A stretch of DNA of 64,000 bases, taken from contig OZ246007.1 of the NCBI GenBank assembly GCA_965230515.1, positions 2,852,001-2,916,000 of the forward strand, read 5' to 3'. Under the pieces are notes generated by a model. That model worked only from the letters and a program-made list of their open reading frames with translations. It was not told where the DNA came from and did no database searches. The DNA is from JAJFKB01 sp965230515 (GTDB lineage Bacteria; Pseudomonadota; Gammaproteobacteria; Pseudomonadales; IMCC2047). Below are positions 42,259 through 50,475 of the stretch, in pieces (positions within the stretch are counted from its first letter, which is position 1; the number at the start of each line of letters is the position of its first letter). The translations under genes were made by a program, and so were the position numbers.

Positions 42259-43455
42259 CTATTCAGCACGCAGCGCATCGATCGGGTTTTGTTTGGCTGC
42301 CATACGGGCCGGAGCAATACCTGCAATAAGCCCGATCACACAGGAGAGCAGCAGCGAAAGTAGCAGGTAGACCGGGTAAAATGTCAGAGGCAGATTGGGT
42401 GCGGCAAACTGAAGAATTATAAAGACCACTAACACAATCAGCAGACCCAGAACGCCACCCAACAGAGCCAGGAATATTGCTTCGCCGAGAAAAAGTATCA
42501 GGATTTCCCGTTGAGTAATGCCCAGTGCACAGAGTAGTCCGATCTCCGGTGTACGTTCGCGCATGCTGGTGGTCATTATGGTCAGCACACCTACGCCACC
42601 CACCACTAATGAGATGCCGCCAAGTGCAGCGATAGCGAATTTTACAACTGTCAGAATTTTATCCAGTGTTTCGAGCATATCCTCCTGGGTAAACAGCGTA
42701 AAATCCTCACGGCCATGCAATTGTATCAGCAGATTTTTAATGCGGTCTGCCATTTGCTGGGAGGTGACGCTTGGGCTGAAAACCACATCAATTTCCATAA
42801 GCCCTTCCTTGTTAAACAGCTCAAGGGCACGACTGGTTGGTATATACACCACATCATCCAGGTCGAACCCGAGCAACTGGCCTTTGCTCTCCATGACACC
42901 AATTACGCGATGCCTCATGCCTCCGACGCGAATGAATTCACCCAACGGGTTGCTTGCACCAAAGAGTTCCTGTTTCAGCTTATGTCCCAATACCGCATAG
43001 GCACGGGCTTTTCTCGGGTCGTCCGGAGGTAGAAATCGCCCTACAGCGACGTTAAAGCGCCAGGCTTCAGCCGCCTGGTGCCCGACACCGAGAATCTCTG
43101 TGTCCCGGGCAAACTGGCCGGCTTCAATTCTCCCGGTTCCCTGAACCATCGGAACGACCTGTTTAACATGGCGTAACCGCGTGAGTGCCTGACTGTCTTC
43201 GAGGGATAATGGTCTGACAGATTTAAGCAGCGACCCCATTCCCTGGGTGCTTACTTTGCTGGGTGTAACCGCGATCAGGTGTGTGCCAAATTGAGAAAAG
43301 CTATCCAGCATATAGATACGAATGCCTTCACCGATCGATGTCAGCAGGGCGACCGCTGAGATGCCAATGGCAATACCCAGTGCGGTTAACGTGGTGCGCA
43401 GTCGACTGGTAGTAATCGCTCTGAACACCCATTTCAGCCAGTCGTTGAGCAGCAT
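42259..43455 (-). CDS. MacB-like ABC transporter permease (FtsX domain), copy B
   Basis: A 398-residue inner-membrane permease with one N-terminal helix, a periplasmic MacB-like domain and a C-terminal three-helix FtsX domain (MRERTPEIGLLCALGITQRE). It lacks a fused ATPase. It is the last of four leftward genes, adjoins the upstream permease gene (1-bp overlap), and ends 8 bp from the convergent PCMH gene. It probably pairs with the preceding permease as a heterodimer. Confidence 0.9.
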   Translation of the reverse strand: MLLNDWLKWVFRAITTSRLRTTLTALGIAIGISAVALLTSIGEGIRIYMLDSFSQFGTHLIAVTPSKVSTQGMGSLLKSVRPLSLEDSQALTRLRHVKQVVPMVQGTGRIEAGQFARDTEILGVGHQAAEAWRFNVAVGRFLPPDDPRKARAYAVLGHKLKQELFGASNPLGEFIRVGGMRHRVIGVMESKGQLLGFDLDDVVYIPTSRALELFNKEGLMEIDVVFSPSVTSQQMADRIKNLLIQLHGREDFTLFTQEDMLETLDKILTVVKFAIAALGGISLVVGGVGVLTIMTTSMRERTPEIGLLCALGITQREILILFLGEAIFLALLGGVLGLLIVLVVFIILQFAAPNLPLTFYPVYLLLSLLLSCVIGLIAGIAPARMAAKQNPIDALRAE

Positions 43456-44663
43456 TATTTCACCGTTAACGCAATGACGGGTTCCAGTTTGGCCGCCCGG
43501 TTGGCAGGCAGATAAGCAAAAACCATGGACGTTATAAAAGCCACACCCACGGCGCTCATTATTGCCCAGTAGGGAGTATAAAACGGAATGTCCGGGAAAA
43601 ACCGGTTTCCGGCAAAAATGAGTAATTCACCGATCAGCACCCCGGTGAGTGCGCCGACCAAGGCCAATAGCGAGGCTTCAGCCAGAAATAGCATACGGAT
43701 CTGTCCGGCAGGTGCGCCGATTGCCTTCAGCAAACCAATTTCCCGAGTGCGCTGATTTACTGAAATCAGCGTAATATTCATGATCAGAATGCCCGCGACC
43801 AGCAAGCTGATTGAAGCAATACCGACGATTGCAAAAGTCAGTACCAGCAGCAAATCATTGAAGGTGCTGATCATTGCGTCCGGGCGCACCAGTGTCACAT
43901 CCAGCTCGCCCTGATGCAGTTCGGTCATAATTTTTAACAGTTGCTGTTCTACTGTCGCCAGTGCGGTATTTTCACTGACTTTAAAAAATACCCGGAACAG
44001 CGCCTCAGTGTTAAATAGTGATTGCGCGGAAGCGACAGGAATAAACACCGCGTCACTGAGATCCATGCCGAAAGCATCTCCACGTCCTTTGGTCAGACCA
44101 ATAATGCGGCAGCGGCGGTCACTGACCCGCAGCCATTTGCCGATCGCGGATTGACCATCAAACAGTTCCGTCTTAACGGTTTCACCAATTACGCAGACAT
44201 TCTTCGCCTGCCCCATGGGAATATCCGGTAGTGGTTTGCCCTGGCGCATCTCTATCTCACGGATCGCGAAAAACTCTGCAGTTGTACCTACAGTCATCGT
44301 TTCCCGGGAACGGGATTGATAGGAGATAGGTGCCGAGCCGACCACCAGGGGAGCGACCTGTTCCACGCCTCGAACCATACGCTGAAGAGTTTCTGCGTCA
44401 GACAGGGTGATATTGCGAGCCGCACTGCCGGTGACTGGTGGCATACCCCCAGTGGTCTCTTTTCGTCCGGGGAACATGATCAATGTATCGGTTCCGAGAA
44501 AAGAGAACTGCCCTAACACATAGCCTCGAGCACCTTCTCCCAGGCCTGTCAGGGTAACGACGGCAGCCACGCCTATCGCCATTGAGAGTAACGTCATCGC
44601 ACTTCTGAAACGGTGACGCCCCAAAGTCTGGCCGGTAAATATGATGATATCCGTCAATCTCAT
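43455..44663 (-). CDS. MacB-like ABC transporter permease (FtsX domain), copy A
   Basis: A 402-residue permease of the same MacB/FtsX type as its neighbour but clearly diverged. The C-terminal signature is NQRTREIGLLKAIGAPAGQI. The N-terminal helix and periplasmic MacB domain are present. ATG at 44663 follows AGGA at good distance; a TTG one codon earlier is also possible. Two different permeases with one ATPase suggest a heteromeric exporter rather than a MacB homodimer. Confidence 0.9.
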   Translation of the reverse strand: MRLTDIIIFTGQTLGRHRFRSAMTLLSMAIGVAAVVTLTGLGEGARGYVLGQFSFLGTDTLIMFPGRKETTGGMPPVTGSAARNITLSDAETLQRMVRGVEQVAPLVVGSAPISYQSRSRETMTVGTTAEFFAIREIEMRQGKPLPDIPMGQAKNVCVIGETVKTELFDGQSAIGKWLRVSDRRCRIIGLTKGRGDAFGMDLSDAVFIPVASAQSLFNTEALFRVFFKVSENTALATVEQQLLKIMTELHQGELDVTLVRPDAMISTFNDLLLVLTFAIVGIASISLLVAGILIMNITLISVNQRTREIGLLKAIGAPAGQIRMLFLAEASLLALVGALTGVLIGELLIFAGNRFFPDIPFYTPYWAIMSAVGVAFITSMVFAYLPANRAAKLEPVIALTVK

Positions 44664-44672
44664 CAATGTGTC

Positions 44673-45347
44673 CTAGTCGGTGATGTCGTCCGCTATTTTT
44701 CCATCAACCATGCGTATACGGCGATGGGCGCGGGCTCCTAAGTCTGCATCGTGGGTCACCACCATCAGTGTAATACCCTGCTGGTTCAATTGCTCCAAAA
44801 CCTCAACCACTTCTGCGCCCGATTTCGAGTCGAGATTGCCCGTGGGTTCATCAGCCAGAAGGATGCTGGGGTTCATAATAATGGCGCGACCAATTGCCAC
44901 GCGCTGTCTCTGCCCGCCGGATAGTTGATTGGGCAGATGATGTGCGCGGTCCGTCAATCCCAGTTTTGCCAGAATCTCCTCGACCATTCGGGTTCTTTGT
45001 TTTGGCGGAATACCAGCGAGCACCAGCGGCAGAGCAATATTCTCCTGAGCCGAAAGCCGTCCGACCAGATGGTAGGATTGAAACACAAAGCCGATTTTAT
45101 CTCTGCGGATTCTTGCCCGTTGCGCTTCAGACAAACTGGAGGTGCTCACGCCGTCAATGGTGTATTCACCGCTATCGGGTCGGTCCAGCAATCCAATGGC
45201 ATTAAGCAGAGTTGATTTGCCGGAGCCGGAGGGGCCCATTACGGAGATATACTCTCCCTGATTAATCTGAAGGTTTATCTGGTTCAGAGCATGAACTGCC
45301 TGATCTCCCAGGTAAAAGGTACGACATAGTTCGCGCAGTTCAATCAT
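44673..45347 (-). CDS. ABC transporter ATP-binding protein (MacB/LolD type)
   Basis: A 224-residue ATPase with Walker A GPSGSGKST, signature LSGGQRQRVAIGRA and Walker B LLADEPTGNLDSKSG. This is the LolD/MacB/SalX class that powers mechanotransmission-type exporters. It overlaps the adaptor gene by 8 bp and lies 9 bp before the first permease gene, so the four genes form one leftward operon. Confidence 0.94.
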   Translation of the reverse strand: MIELRELCRTFYLGDQAVHALNQINLQINQGEYISVMGPSGSGKSTLLNAIGLLDRPDSGEYTIDGVSTSSLSEAQRARIRRDKIGFVFQSYHLVGRLSAQENIALPLVLAGIPPKQRTRMVEEILAKLGLTDRAHHLPNQLSGGQRQRVAIGRAIIMNPSILLADEPTGNLDSKSGAEVVEVLEQLNQQGITLMVVTHDADLGARAHRRIRMVDGKIADDITD

Positions 45348-46476
45348 CTTTGGGCGTTACTTTGGCGCCGGCCTCTACGCCGGCTGCATCCAGGGACAGT
45401 ACAACCCGGTCCCCGGATTTGAGGCCGTTCAGTATTTCAGTATAAGACCAATTGCTGATTCCGGGTGTGAATTTGCGGCGTTCCAGTTCCCCGGTTCCCT
45501 CATGAAACAGCAGCACGTGGTCGTTTTCCAGGACTGTCTCGGTGGGGATGCGCAATGCATTATCCTTTGACTCGAGGATAACACTGATATCGGCGCTGTA
45601 ACCTACCAGAAGCGCAACATCGCCGGGAGCCGGAGTGAACTCAATATCCACGTCCACGGTTCTGGCCTGCTTCTCAAGATCCAGGACATAGGGCGCGATA
45701 CGGATCAGCTTGCCCTCGAAAGAACGGTCACCAAATGCATCGAGAGTGATTTCGGCGGGCTGGCCGGTTTTTAACGGCATGGCGTCGACTTCGTCTATGG
45801 GGGCGGTGACATAAAGGCAGTCGGTATTGATCAGATCAACCGCAGGTGGGGTGGCGACGCCCGGCGGTGAGGGTGTGACATACTCGCCCACTTCGCCATT
45901 GATCTCCGCAATCACGCCACCAAAAGGTGCTTTCAGTTGGGTCAGCTCAAGCAATGCCTGTTGCAACTCCATAGCCGCTTTAGCGACCCCGATCTCAGCT
46001 TGAGCCGCTTCACATGCGAAAGCGCTGGCTTCGGCTCGTGTTTTGGCGTTATCAGCTTTATCCACGGATGCCAGTTTCTTGCTGACAAGTGCTTGCAAAC
46101 GGTTTGATTCCCGGCGGTCAAATTTTGCTGTCAGGCAAGTTTGTTGCTCTTTAAGTCGGGTCGCCTCCAGAGTTGCCTTTGCCTGATGGCTCCTGGCCAG
46201 CCGATCCTTGTTCCATAGTTCCAGCAATATCTGGTCCGCAACAACGATATCGCCCTCTTTAACGTGGAGTTTTGCCACGTGACCGCCGATGGGCATAGAC
46301 AGTTTGGAGCGCTGGCATGCCTTCACTGTACCGGCACGTGTATTGGAGATGGTTGACTGGACTGGCCCCGGTGCAACTTTGACCAGACTGACCTCTGGGA
46401 TATCCTCTCTGCTGGAATACCAGAAAGCAATGCCCAGAATACAGATGACCACAACTGCGATGACTATTTTTTTCAT
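45340..46476 (-). CDS. Periplasmic adaptor (HlyD/MacA family)
   Basis: A 378-residue membrane-fusion protein with an N-terminal anchor (about residues 4-20), a lipoyl-like half motif (PIGGHVAKLHVKEGDIVVADQ), a coiled-coil hairpin (about 90-175) and a beta-barrel domain. It should link the ABC permeases to an outer-membrane channel such as TolC; no channel gene is present. It is the first gene of the leftward export operon, divergent from the DUF4124 gene. Confidence 0.9.
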   Translation of the reverse strand: MKKIVIAVVVICILGIAFWYSSREDIPEVSLVKVAPGPVQSTISNTRAGTVKACQRSKLSMPIGGHVAKLHVKEGDIVVADQILLELWNKDRLARSHQAKATLEATRLKEQQTCLTAKFDRRESNRLQALVSKKLASVDKADNAKTRAEASAFACEAAQAEIGVAKAAMELQQALLELTQLKAPFGGVIAEINGEVGEYVTPSPPGVATPPAVDLINTDCLYVTAPIDEVDAMPLKTGQPAEITLDAFGDRSFEGKLIRIAPYVLDLEKQARTVDVDIEFTPAPGDVALLVGYSADISVILESKDNALRIPTETVLENDHVLLFHEGTGELERRKFTPGISNWSYTEILNGLKSGDRVVLSLDAAGVEAGAKVTPKDD

Positions 46477-46596
46477 AGGCTAATTCCTTTTGCCGGCCAA
46501 TATACCATGACAGCGAAGGAATAAAAGGATTGCCGGGCAATTGCTTCGATCTGTTTAACCCGAAGAGACACCCTCAATTCGCATTGCGACGTTTCC

Positions 46597-46605
46597 TGGT
46601 ATAGA
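46597..46605 (+). promoter_or_regulatory. Extended -10 promoter for the DUF4124 gene
   Basis: TGGTATAGA (TG-n-TATAGA) at 46597-46605 resembles an extended -10 element, with a predicted start near 46612, about 37 bp before the DUF4124 start codon. No -35 hexamer at proper distance is clear, as is usual for extended -10 promoters. Confidence 0.45.
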
Positions 46606-46648
46606 ATTCGGGTTCTACAAATTCAAATAAACTGATGGCAGGGACGCT

Positions 46649-47098
46649 ATGGTTATTCGGCTTTTCATTTTTTTTATCAATTTACTCTGTTTCACTTCTG
46701 TATCGGTCGCCGCTGTCTATCAGTGGCGTGATGAAAACGGGCAGGTTCATTTTAGTGATGTACCCGCGACTGATGCTAAACAAATTACCACAATAGAGGA
46801 TAAACCCGACAAGGCAGATCTGGAGCGGCACCGACAGATACAGAATAAACTGGAGCAGACTGTAAATCGACAGAGCGTTGAAAGGCGGAGAACGGATCGC
46901 GCATTAAACTATCAGAGATCCAGACAGAAAAAGGCCAGGCAACAGGCTAAAAAACGTTGCAGCAGGGCGAGGGAACAGTTGGCATCGACACGCAAAAGCT
47001 GGCGAAGAAAGGGCCGTAAGGGTTACAGAAACCGCGACAAATTGGGCCATTTGGAGAGAACAAGAAAGCTGGAAAAAAGAGTATCGGATAGCTGTTAA
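46649..47098 (+). CDS. DUF4124 domain-containing secreted protein
   Basis: A 149-residue protein with a signal peptide (about residues 1-22) followed directly by the DUF4124 pattern VYQWRDENGQVHFSDVP. The remaining 90 residues are highly basic and helical, rich in Arg, Lys and Gln, with two cysteines (one near the end). The function of DUF4124 is unknown; envelope location is likely. The family is common in marine gammaproteobacteria. Confidence 0.85.
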   Translation: MVIRLFIFFINLLCFTSVSVAAVYQWRDENGQVHFSDVPATDAKQITTIEDKPDKADLERHRQIQNKLEQTVNRQSVERRRTDRALNYQRSRQKKARQQAKKRCSRAREQLASTRKSWRRKGRKGYRNRDKLGHLERTRKLEKRVSDSC

Positions 47099-47103
47099 AA
47101 AAA

Positions 47104-47131
47104 CTGGGGGGTGACCTGAGTCTCCCCCCAG
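47104..47131. terminator. GC-rich hairpin after the DUF4124 gene
   Basis: CTGGGGGG/CCCCCCAG with a 12-nt loop lies 5 bp after the DUF4124 stop. An A-tract precedes it on the plus strand, so the T-tract follows it on the minus strand. It can end the DUF4124 transcript weakly and would end leftward antisense transcription more strongly. Confidence 0.5.
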
Positions 47132-47229
47132 ACAGAACAGGGATTGATGGATATCAACCTGAATTGCTTTGTTAGCCAAAGAACACAAATTGATGTGTAG
47201 TACCTTATCTTAGTCACCGGGAGGGGGCA

Positions 47230-47243
47230 TTGATTTGTATCAA
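47230..47243. promoter_or_regulatory. Perfect FNR/Dnr-type box without an obvious target
   Basis: TTGATTTGTATCAA matches TTGAT-N4-ATCAA exactly. It lies in the 331-bp gap 47099-47429. The nearest downstream genes are a 45-codon frame starting at 47280 and the lipoprotein gene at 47430. No good -10 hexamer sits at class II distance. It may serve those genes, or be an orphan site. Confidence 0.6.
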
Positions 47244-47279
47244 GAATTGGTGGTTATACACTGAAGCAGATTAGAGACT

Positions 47280-47417
47280 ATGATGGTGTTCACGATTCGA
47301 CGGTTAGTGGGAGTATTAGAGTTCACAAGGCAAAGACTTGCCCCTTTCCGTGCCAACCCTAGTAATTTCGTGGGTGCGGATGTGCCCGTGCCGTCTTCTG
47401 CATTTTTTGGGCATTAG
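47280..47417 (+). CDS. Doubtful 45-codon ORF behind an FNR box
   Basis: The frame opens with two ATG codons at 47280 and ends TAG at 47417. The product (MMVFTIRRLVGVLEFT...) has no recognised domain and no clear ribosome site. It starts 36 bp after the FNR-type box, close to where a class II transcript would begin. It ends 12 bp before the lipoprotein gene. It could be a leader peptide or chance. Confidence 0.2.
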   Translation: MMVFTIRRLVGVLEFTRQRLAPFRANPSNFVGADVPVPSSAFFGH

Positions 47418-47429
47418 GAGAGTATTAAA

Positions 47430-47924
47430 ATGTATAATCCTTTTCTTAAACTTTGCGTCTTGGTTTTTTCTTTGATGTTATGCTTCGGATGCCAATCAAG
47501 AACTTTTGAATTTAAATATATTTCTTTAGAAAGTGCTGAAGGTAGCATGGTTCTTGAGTGGATGGCGAAGCCCCCTAGCGGGGTAAAAACAAATAGGAAG
47601 ATTCCGGTTAAATACAAAATTGAAAAACAAAATTATATTGTTCATATCCGGTTAGTTGAAGAAAGAAATGCCAAAGCATTGGTCTTTACCGTTATAGATA
47701 AAGACGATCAGGAAAAATACAAGTTAAAGGGAAATCACATTACAGATATCAGCTCGAATTCCAGATACCCAGGATATGATTATTATTTTTTACCCCCCGA
47801 AAATTCTGTTGGGTCGATATTGGACTTTAAAATTTATAATTCTAAAAATGAATTAGTTGATAAAGAGCGGATTCCCTACGAAATAAAAATAGGAGGATCT
47901 TACGTTTCTTATGACTCTATATGA
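47430..47924 (+). CDS. Putative lipoprotein of unknown function
   Basis: A 164-residue protein with a signal sequence ending in LMLCFGC; Cys21 is the likely lipidated residue, although -3 is Cys, which is unusual. The mature part is rich in Lys, Tyr, Asn and Ile and predicted beta-like, with no known domain. Its base composition is clearly more AT-rich than its neighbours, suggesting recent acquisition. A GGAGAG ribosome site precedes the ATG. The 261 bp after it hold no gene that I can see. Confidence 0.65.
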   Translation: MYNPFLKLCVLVFSLMLCFGCQSRTFEFKYISLESAEGSMVLEWMAKPPSGVKTNRKIPVKYKIEKQNYIVHIRLVEERNAKALVFTVIDKDDQEKYKLKGNHITDISSNSRYPGYDYYFLPPENSVGSILDFKIYNSKNELVDKERIPYEIKIGGSYVSYDSI

Positions 47925-48185
47925 GAGACTGCGAAGATTGGGGTCATTTTTTTAGAGGGGTAGGGGAATTCCGTGGACTCAGGTTGCTACAGTTTCACGG
48001 ACAGGTCTTTGATTTATGATTTAGGTTTAGATTGGCGCTAAGCGCATTTTTTCACAGGTAGGATATAGCGACCATTTCTGCTAATATTTCACTGCTAATT
48101 CAGAAAACCGTTCAGGAGCCGTTCCAGTCGGATCCCGGTTTTATGCAAATATTCAGGACAAATACATTAAATGGAGGTAATTGTA

Positions 48186-48518
48186 ATGAAGTCTTCAATC
48201 AAAATGTTCGTGAGAGCAGCTATCTTTTGTGTGTCGTCAGTTATTGCGCTGAATGCAGTCGCGGAAGCACCACCATTCCCGTTTCCGGAATTGTTTCCCA
48301 GTAGTGGTGAGTTGTTCCCGTTACCAGCCCCCTTGGATGTCAACAAGTTGTTGGAGGAAGCACTTAAAGCAAAGGCTGAAGCTCTGGCTGATCCCGAAAT
48401 TTCGGTGCAATTTGCAAAATTCATGCGCAATTATTACGAGGCGCTTCTGGATGAGGGGTTTACCAGTCAGGAGGCGCTGGATATTTTGACCGCTACCGGT
48501 ATCCCGTCTATTCAATAA
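48186..48518 (+). CDS. Small secreted proline-rich-linker protein
   Basis: A 110-residue protein with a signal peptide likely cleaved after AVA (residue 26). A Pro/Phe-rich stretch (about 28-50, including PFPFPELFP) follows, then a helical acidic domain (about 52-105). I know no family. ATG at 48186 has a strong GGAGG eight bases upstream, which favours it over the in-frame ATG at 48171. A free periplasmic or secreted helper role is possible. It is convergent with the LysR gene. Confidence 0.65.
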   Translation: MKSSIKMFVRAAIFCVSSVIALNAVAEAPPFPFPELFPSSGELFPLPAPLDVNKLLEEALKAKAEALADPEISVQFAKFMRNYYEALLDEGFTSQEALDILTATGIPSIQ

Positions 48519-48582
48519 TATAAGGTGGGAAAGTGGTGCGGTGATAGGGAAACGGTGAGTATGCTTAAAAGAGGGGAGCAGG

Positions 48583-49497
48583 TTACCCGGCACCCCTATT
48601 TCCCCTGTTACTCAGCTCGGTCATATGATCAAGTAAAAAATCAATAAATACGCGTACCTTGCCAGGAACATATCGGCGATGTGCATAAATGGCGTGAATC
48701 TGCTGCATCTCCTGGTTGTATTCTTCAAGTAATGGGATAAGTCGCCCGGATGCAATATCTTCACCGATCATGAACTCGGAGAGACGGACGATACCCAAGC
48801 CGGCGATTGCCATTTGGTGCAGTGCATCGACCGTATCGGTAATAAAGTTGCCTGTTACCTTGAATACCGTTTTGCCTTGTCTTGCTGCCAGTGGCCATTG
48901 ATTGAACTGTTCGCTGGTTGAGGTGGTCAGGCAGTTGTGTGAGTTAAGGTCGCCGGGCGTTTGCGGCGTACCATTGGCTTTCAGATAGGTGGGGCTGGCG
49001 CAGATAATTCGTTTACTTTGCCCCAGTTTCCTTGCCATCAGACTTGAGTCGGATAGCTGGCCGAGACGAATAGCGACATCAATTCCCTCGCTGATGATGT
49101 CCGCTTGTTTTCCGGAGAGGAGCAGTTTAAGCCTGATACCTGGATAGCACAGCAAAAACTGCTGTGTTAACGGCAGCAGGCGGTGTCTGGCAAACCCCGG
49201 CGAACAACTGACCACCAGTTGTCCGGCAGGCTGTTTTTGGGATCCGCTGAGTTGCTCTTCGGCGGCTTCCACCTGCTCGAGAATGGTTAGGCAGCGCTCC
49301 AGAAATTGCTCCCCGCTTTCCGTTAGCTGCAGTTTTCGGGTGGTTCGGTTAAACAGTCGAGATCCGAGCCGGTTCTCCATTCTCGTAATGAGTTTGCTAA
49401 CCGCTGAGGGTGATAGCCCGAGATCGCGTGCTGCTGCTGAAAAACTCCCCAGTCTGGCCACTTCGGTAAAAGCGGTCATTTCTGCCAGTTTATCCAT
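48583..49497 (-). CDS. LysR family transcriptional regulator
   Basis: A 304-residue regulator with HTH MDKLAEMTAFTEVARLGSFS and AAARDLGLSPSAVSKLITRME, then the effector domain. It resembles the large DsdC/PtxR-like LysR group with broad ligands. It is divergent from a glutathione transferase gene with a palindromic site between them, so it probably controls that gene and itself. Confidence 0.92.
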   Translation of the reverse strand: MDKLAEMTAFTEVARLGSFSAAARDLGLSPSAVSKLITRMENRLGSRLFNRTTRKLQLTESGEQFLERCLTILEQVEAAEEQLSGSQKQPAGQLVVSCSPGFARHRLLPLTQQFLLCYPGIRLKLLLSGKQADIISEGIDVAIRLGQLSDSSLMARKLGQSKRIICASPTYLKANGTPQTPGDLNSHNCLTTSTSEQFNQWPLAARQGKTVFKVTGNFITDTVDALHQMAIAGLGIVRLSEFMIGEDIASGRLIPLLEEYNQEMQQIHAIYAHRRYVPGKVRVFIDFLLDHMTELSNRGNRGAG

Positions 49498-49511
49498 GCT
49501 GACCCTATATG

Positions 49512-49524
49512 TGAATATTATTCA
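49512..49524. promoter_or_regulatory. Palindromic site between LysR and GST genes
   Basis: TGAATATTATTCA is a perfect 6+1+6 palindrome lying 15 bp before the LysR start and 81 bp before the GST start. The surrounding 107 bp are AT-rich. Size and place suit a LysR operator. Confidence 0.45.
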
Positions 49525-49604
49525 TAAGAGAAATTACATTAATGAATATAAAAAAATAGTAGCACAGGTATTACTATTAGACTATTCGAATTGAGGTGAT
49601 CATT

Positions 49605-50402
49605 ATGTTGGAACTTTACACTCATCCTATGTCCCCATGTGCTCAAAAGGTGCGTATTGTGCTTGCGGAGAAGGGGCTTTCCTGCAAGATGCATACAGTG
49701 AATCTGGCTGAGAAAGAAAACCTGAATCCTGAGTATCTGAAGTTGAACCCGTTGGGTGTGGTACCCACGTTGGTTGATGAGGGGCGGCCGGTGATTGAAT
49801 CGAGTATTATTTGTGAGTATCTGGAGGATAGTTACCCTGAGCCAGCGCTAAGGCCAACCGATAGCTATGCACGCTCCCGAATGCGGTTCTGGATGAAGCA
49901 CGTAGATATCAAATTGCACCCGTCCTGCGGCACGATTCAATGGCCGATGGTGATGCGGCCAACATTGATGAAAAAGTCAGAGCAGGAGCGGCAGGCGCTG
50001 CTGGAGCAGATACCGGAGAAGCCGCGCCGGGAGAGACAAAAGCGGCTGGTGCAGTTTGGTCTGGATGCTCCGGATGTTGCGGATGCGGTGGCTACCTATC
50101 GTTCGACGGTACTGGCGATGGAGCGTGATCTGGAGAAGAGTCGCTGGATCGTCAGTGAAGACTTTAGCCTGGCAGATGTTTGTCTGGCGCCCTATTTTCA
50201 GACCTTGCTGCAATTTGGTTGGACGGCCCTTTTTGATCAGGATTGCCCTAGGGTTGCGGACTGGTTCGCACGTTGTTGCGAGCGTACGTCCTATCAGTCA
50301 GCCGTTGCTGCTGATTTCCCCGCTGAGCTAATGACGGACTTACAGCAAAAAGGCGGTGCTGTTTGGCACAAGATTGCCCGTTATCTGGAGAGCGTCGGGT
50401 AA
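49605..50402 (+). CDS. Glutathione S-transferase family protein
   Basis: A 265-residue GST with an N-terminal thioredoxin-like domain. It has the active-site region THPMSPCAQKVRIVLAEKGL, the cis-Pro NPLGVVPTLVDEG and the glutathione-contact ESSIICEYLED. The C-terminal helical domain contains SLADVCLAPYFQTL. It is longer than most GSTs because of an insert around residues 115-160. ATG at 49605 has GAGGTGA upstream; GTG at 49596 is the alternative. It is divergent from LysR. Its substrate is unknown; aromatic or lipid-derived electrophiles are plausible from context. Confidence 0.88.
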   Translation: MLELYTHPMSPCAQKVRIVLAEKGLSCKMHTVNLAEKENLNPEYLKLNPLGVVPTLVDEGRPVIESSIICEYLEDSYPEPALRPTDSYARSRMRFWMKHVDIKLHPSCGTIQWPMVMRPTLMKKSEQERQALLEQIPEKPRRERQKRLVQFGLDAPDVADAVATYRSTVLAMERDLEKSRWIVSEDFSLADVCLAPYFQTLLQFGWTALFDQDCPRVADWFARCCERTSYQSAVAADFPAELMTDLQQKGGAVWHKIARYLESVG

Positions 50403-50414
50403 GCGGTGCATCGC

Positions 50415-50448
50415 TCAGGCTGGAATGATCCCGGGTTAGCCAGCCTGA
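50415..50448. terminator. Bidirectional hairpin between GST and CoA-ligase genes
   Basis: A perfect 9-bp stem TCAGGCTGG/CCAGCCTGA with a 16-nt loop lies in the 73-bp gap between two convergent genes. No long T-tract follows on either side. Position supports shared termination. Confidence 0.5.
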
Positions 50449-50475
50449 ACTTCAAGTCAGTGAATGTGGCAGCTG

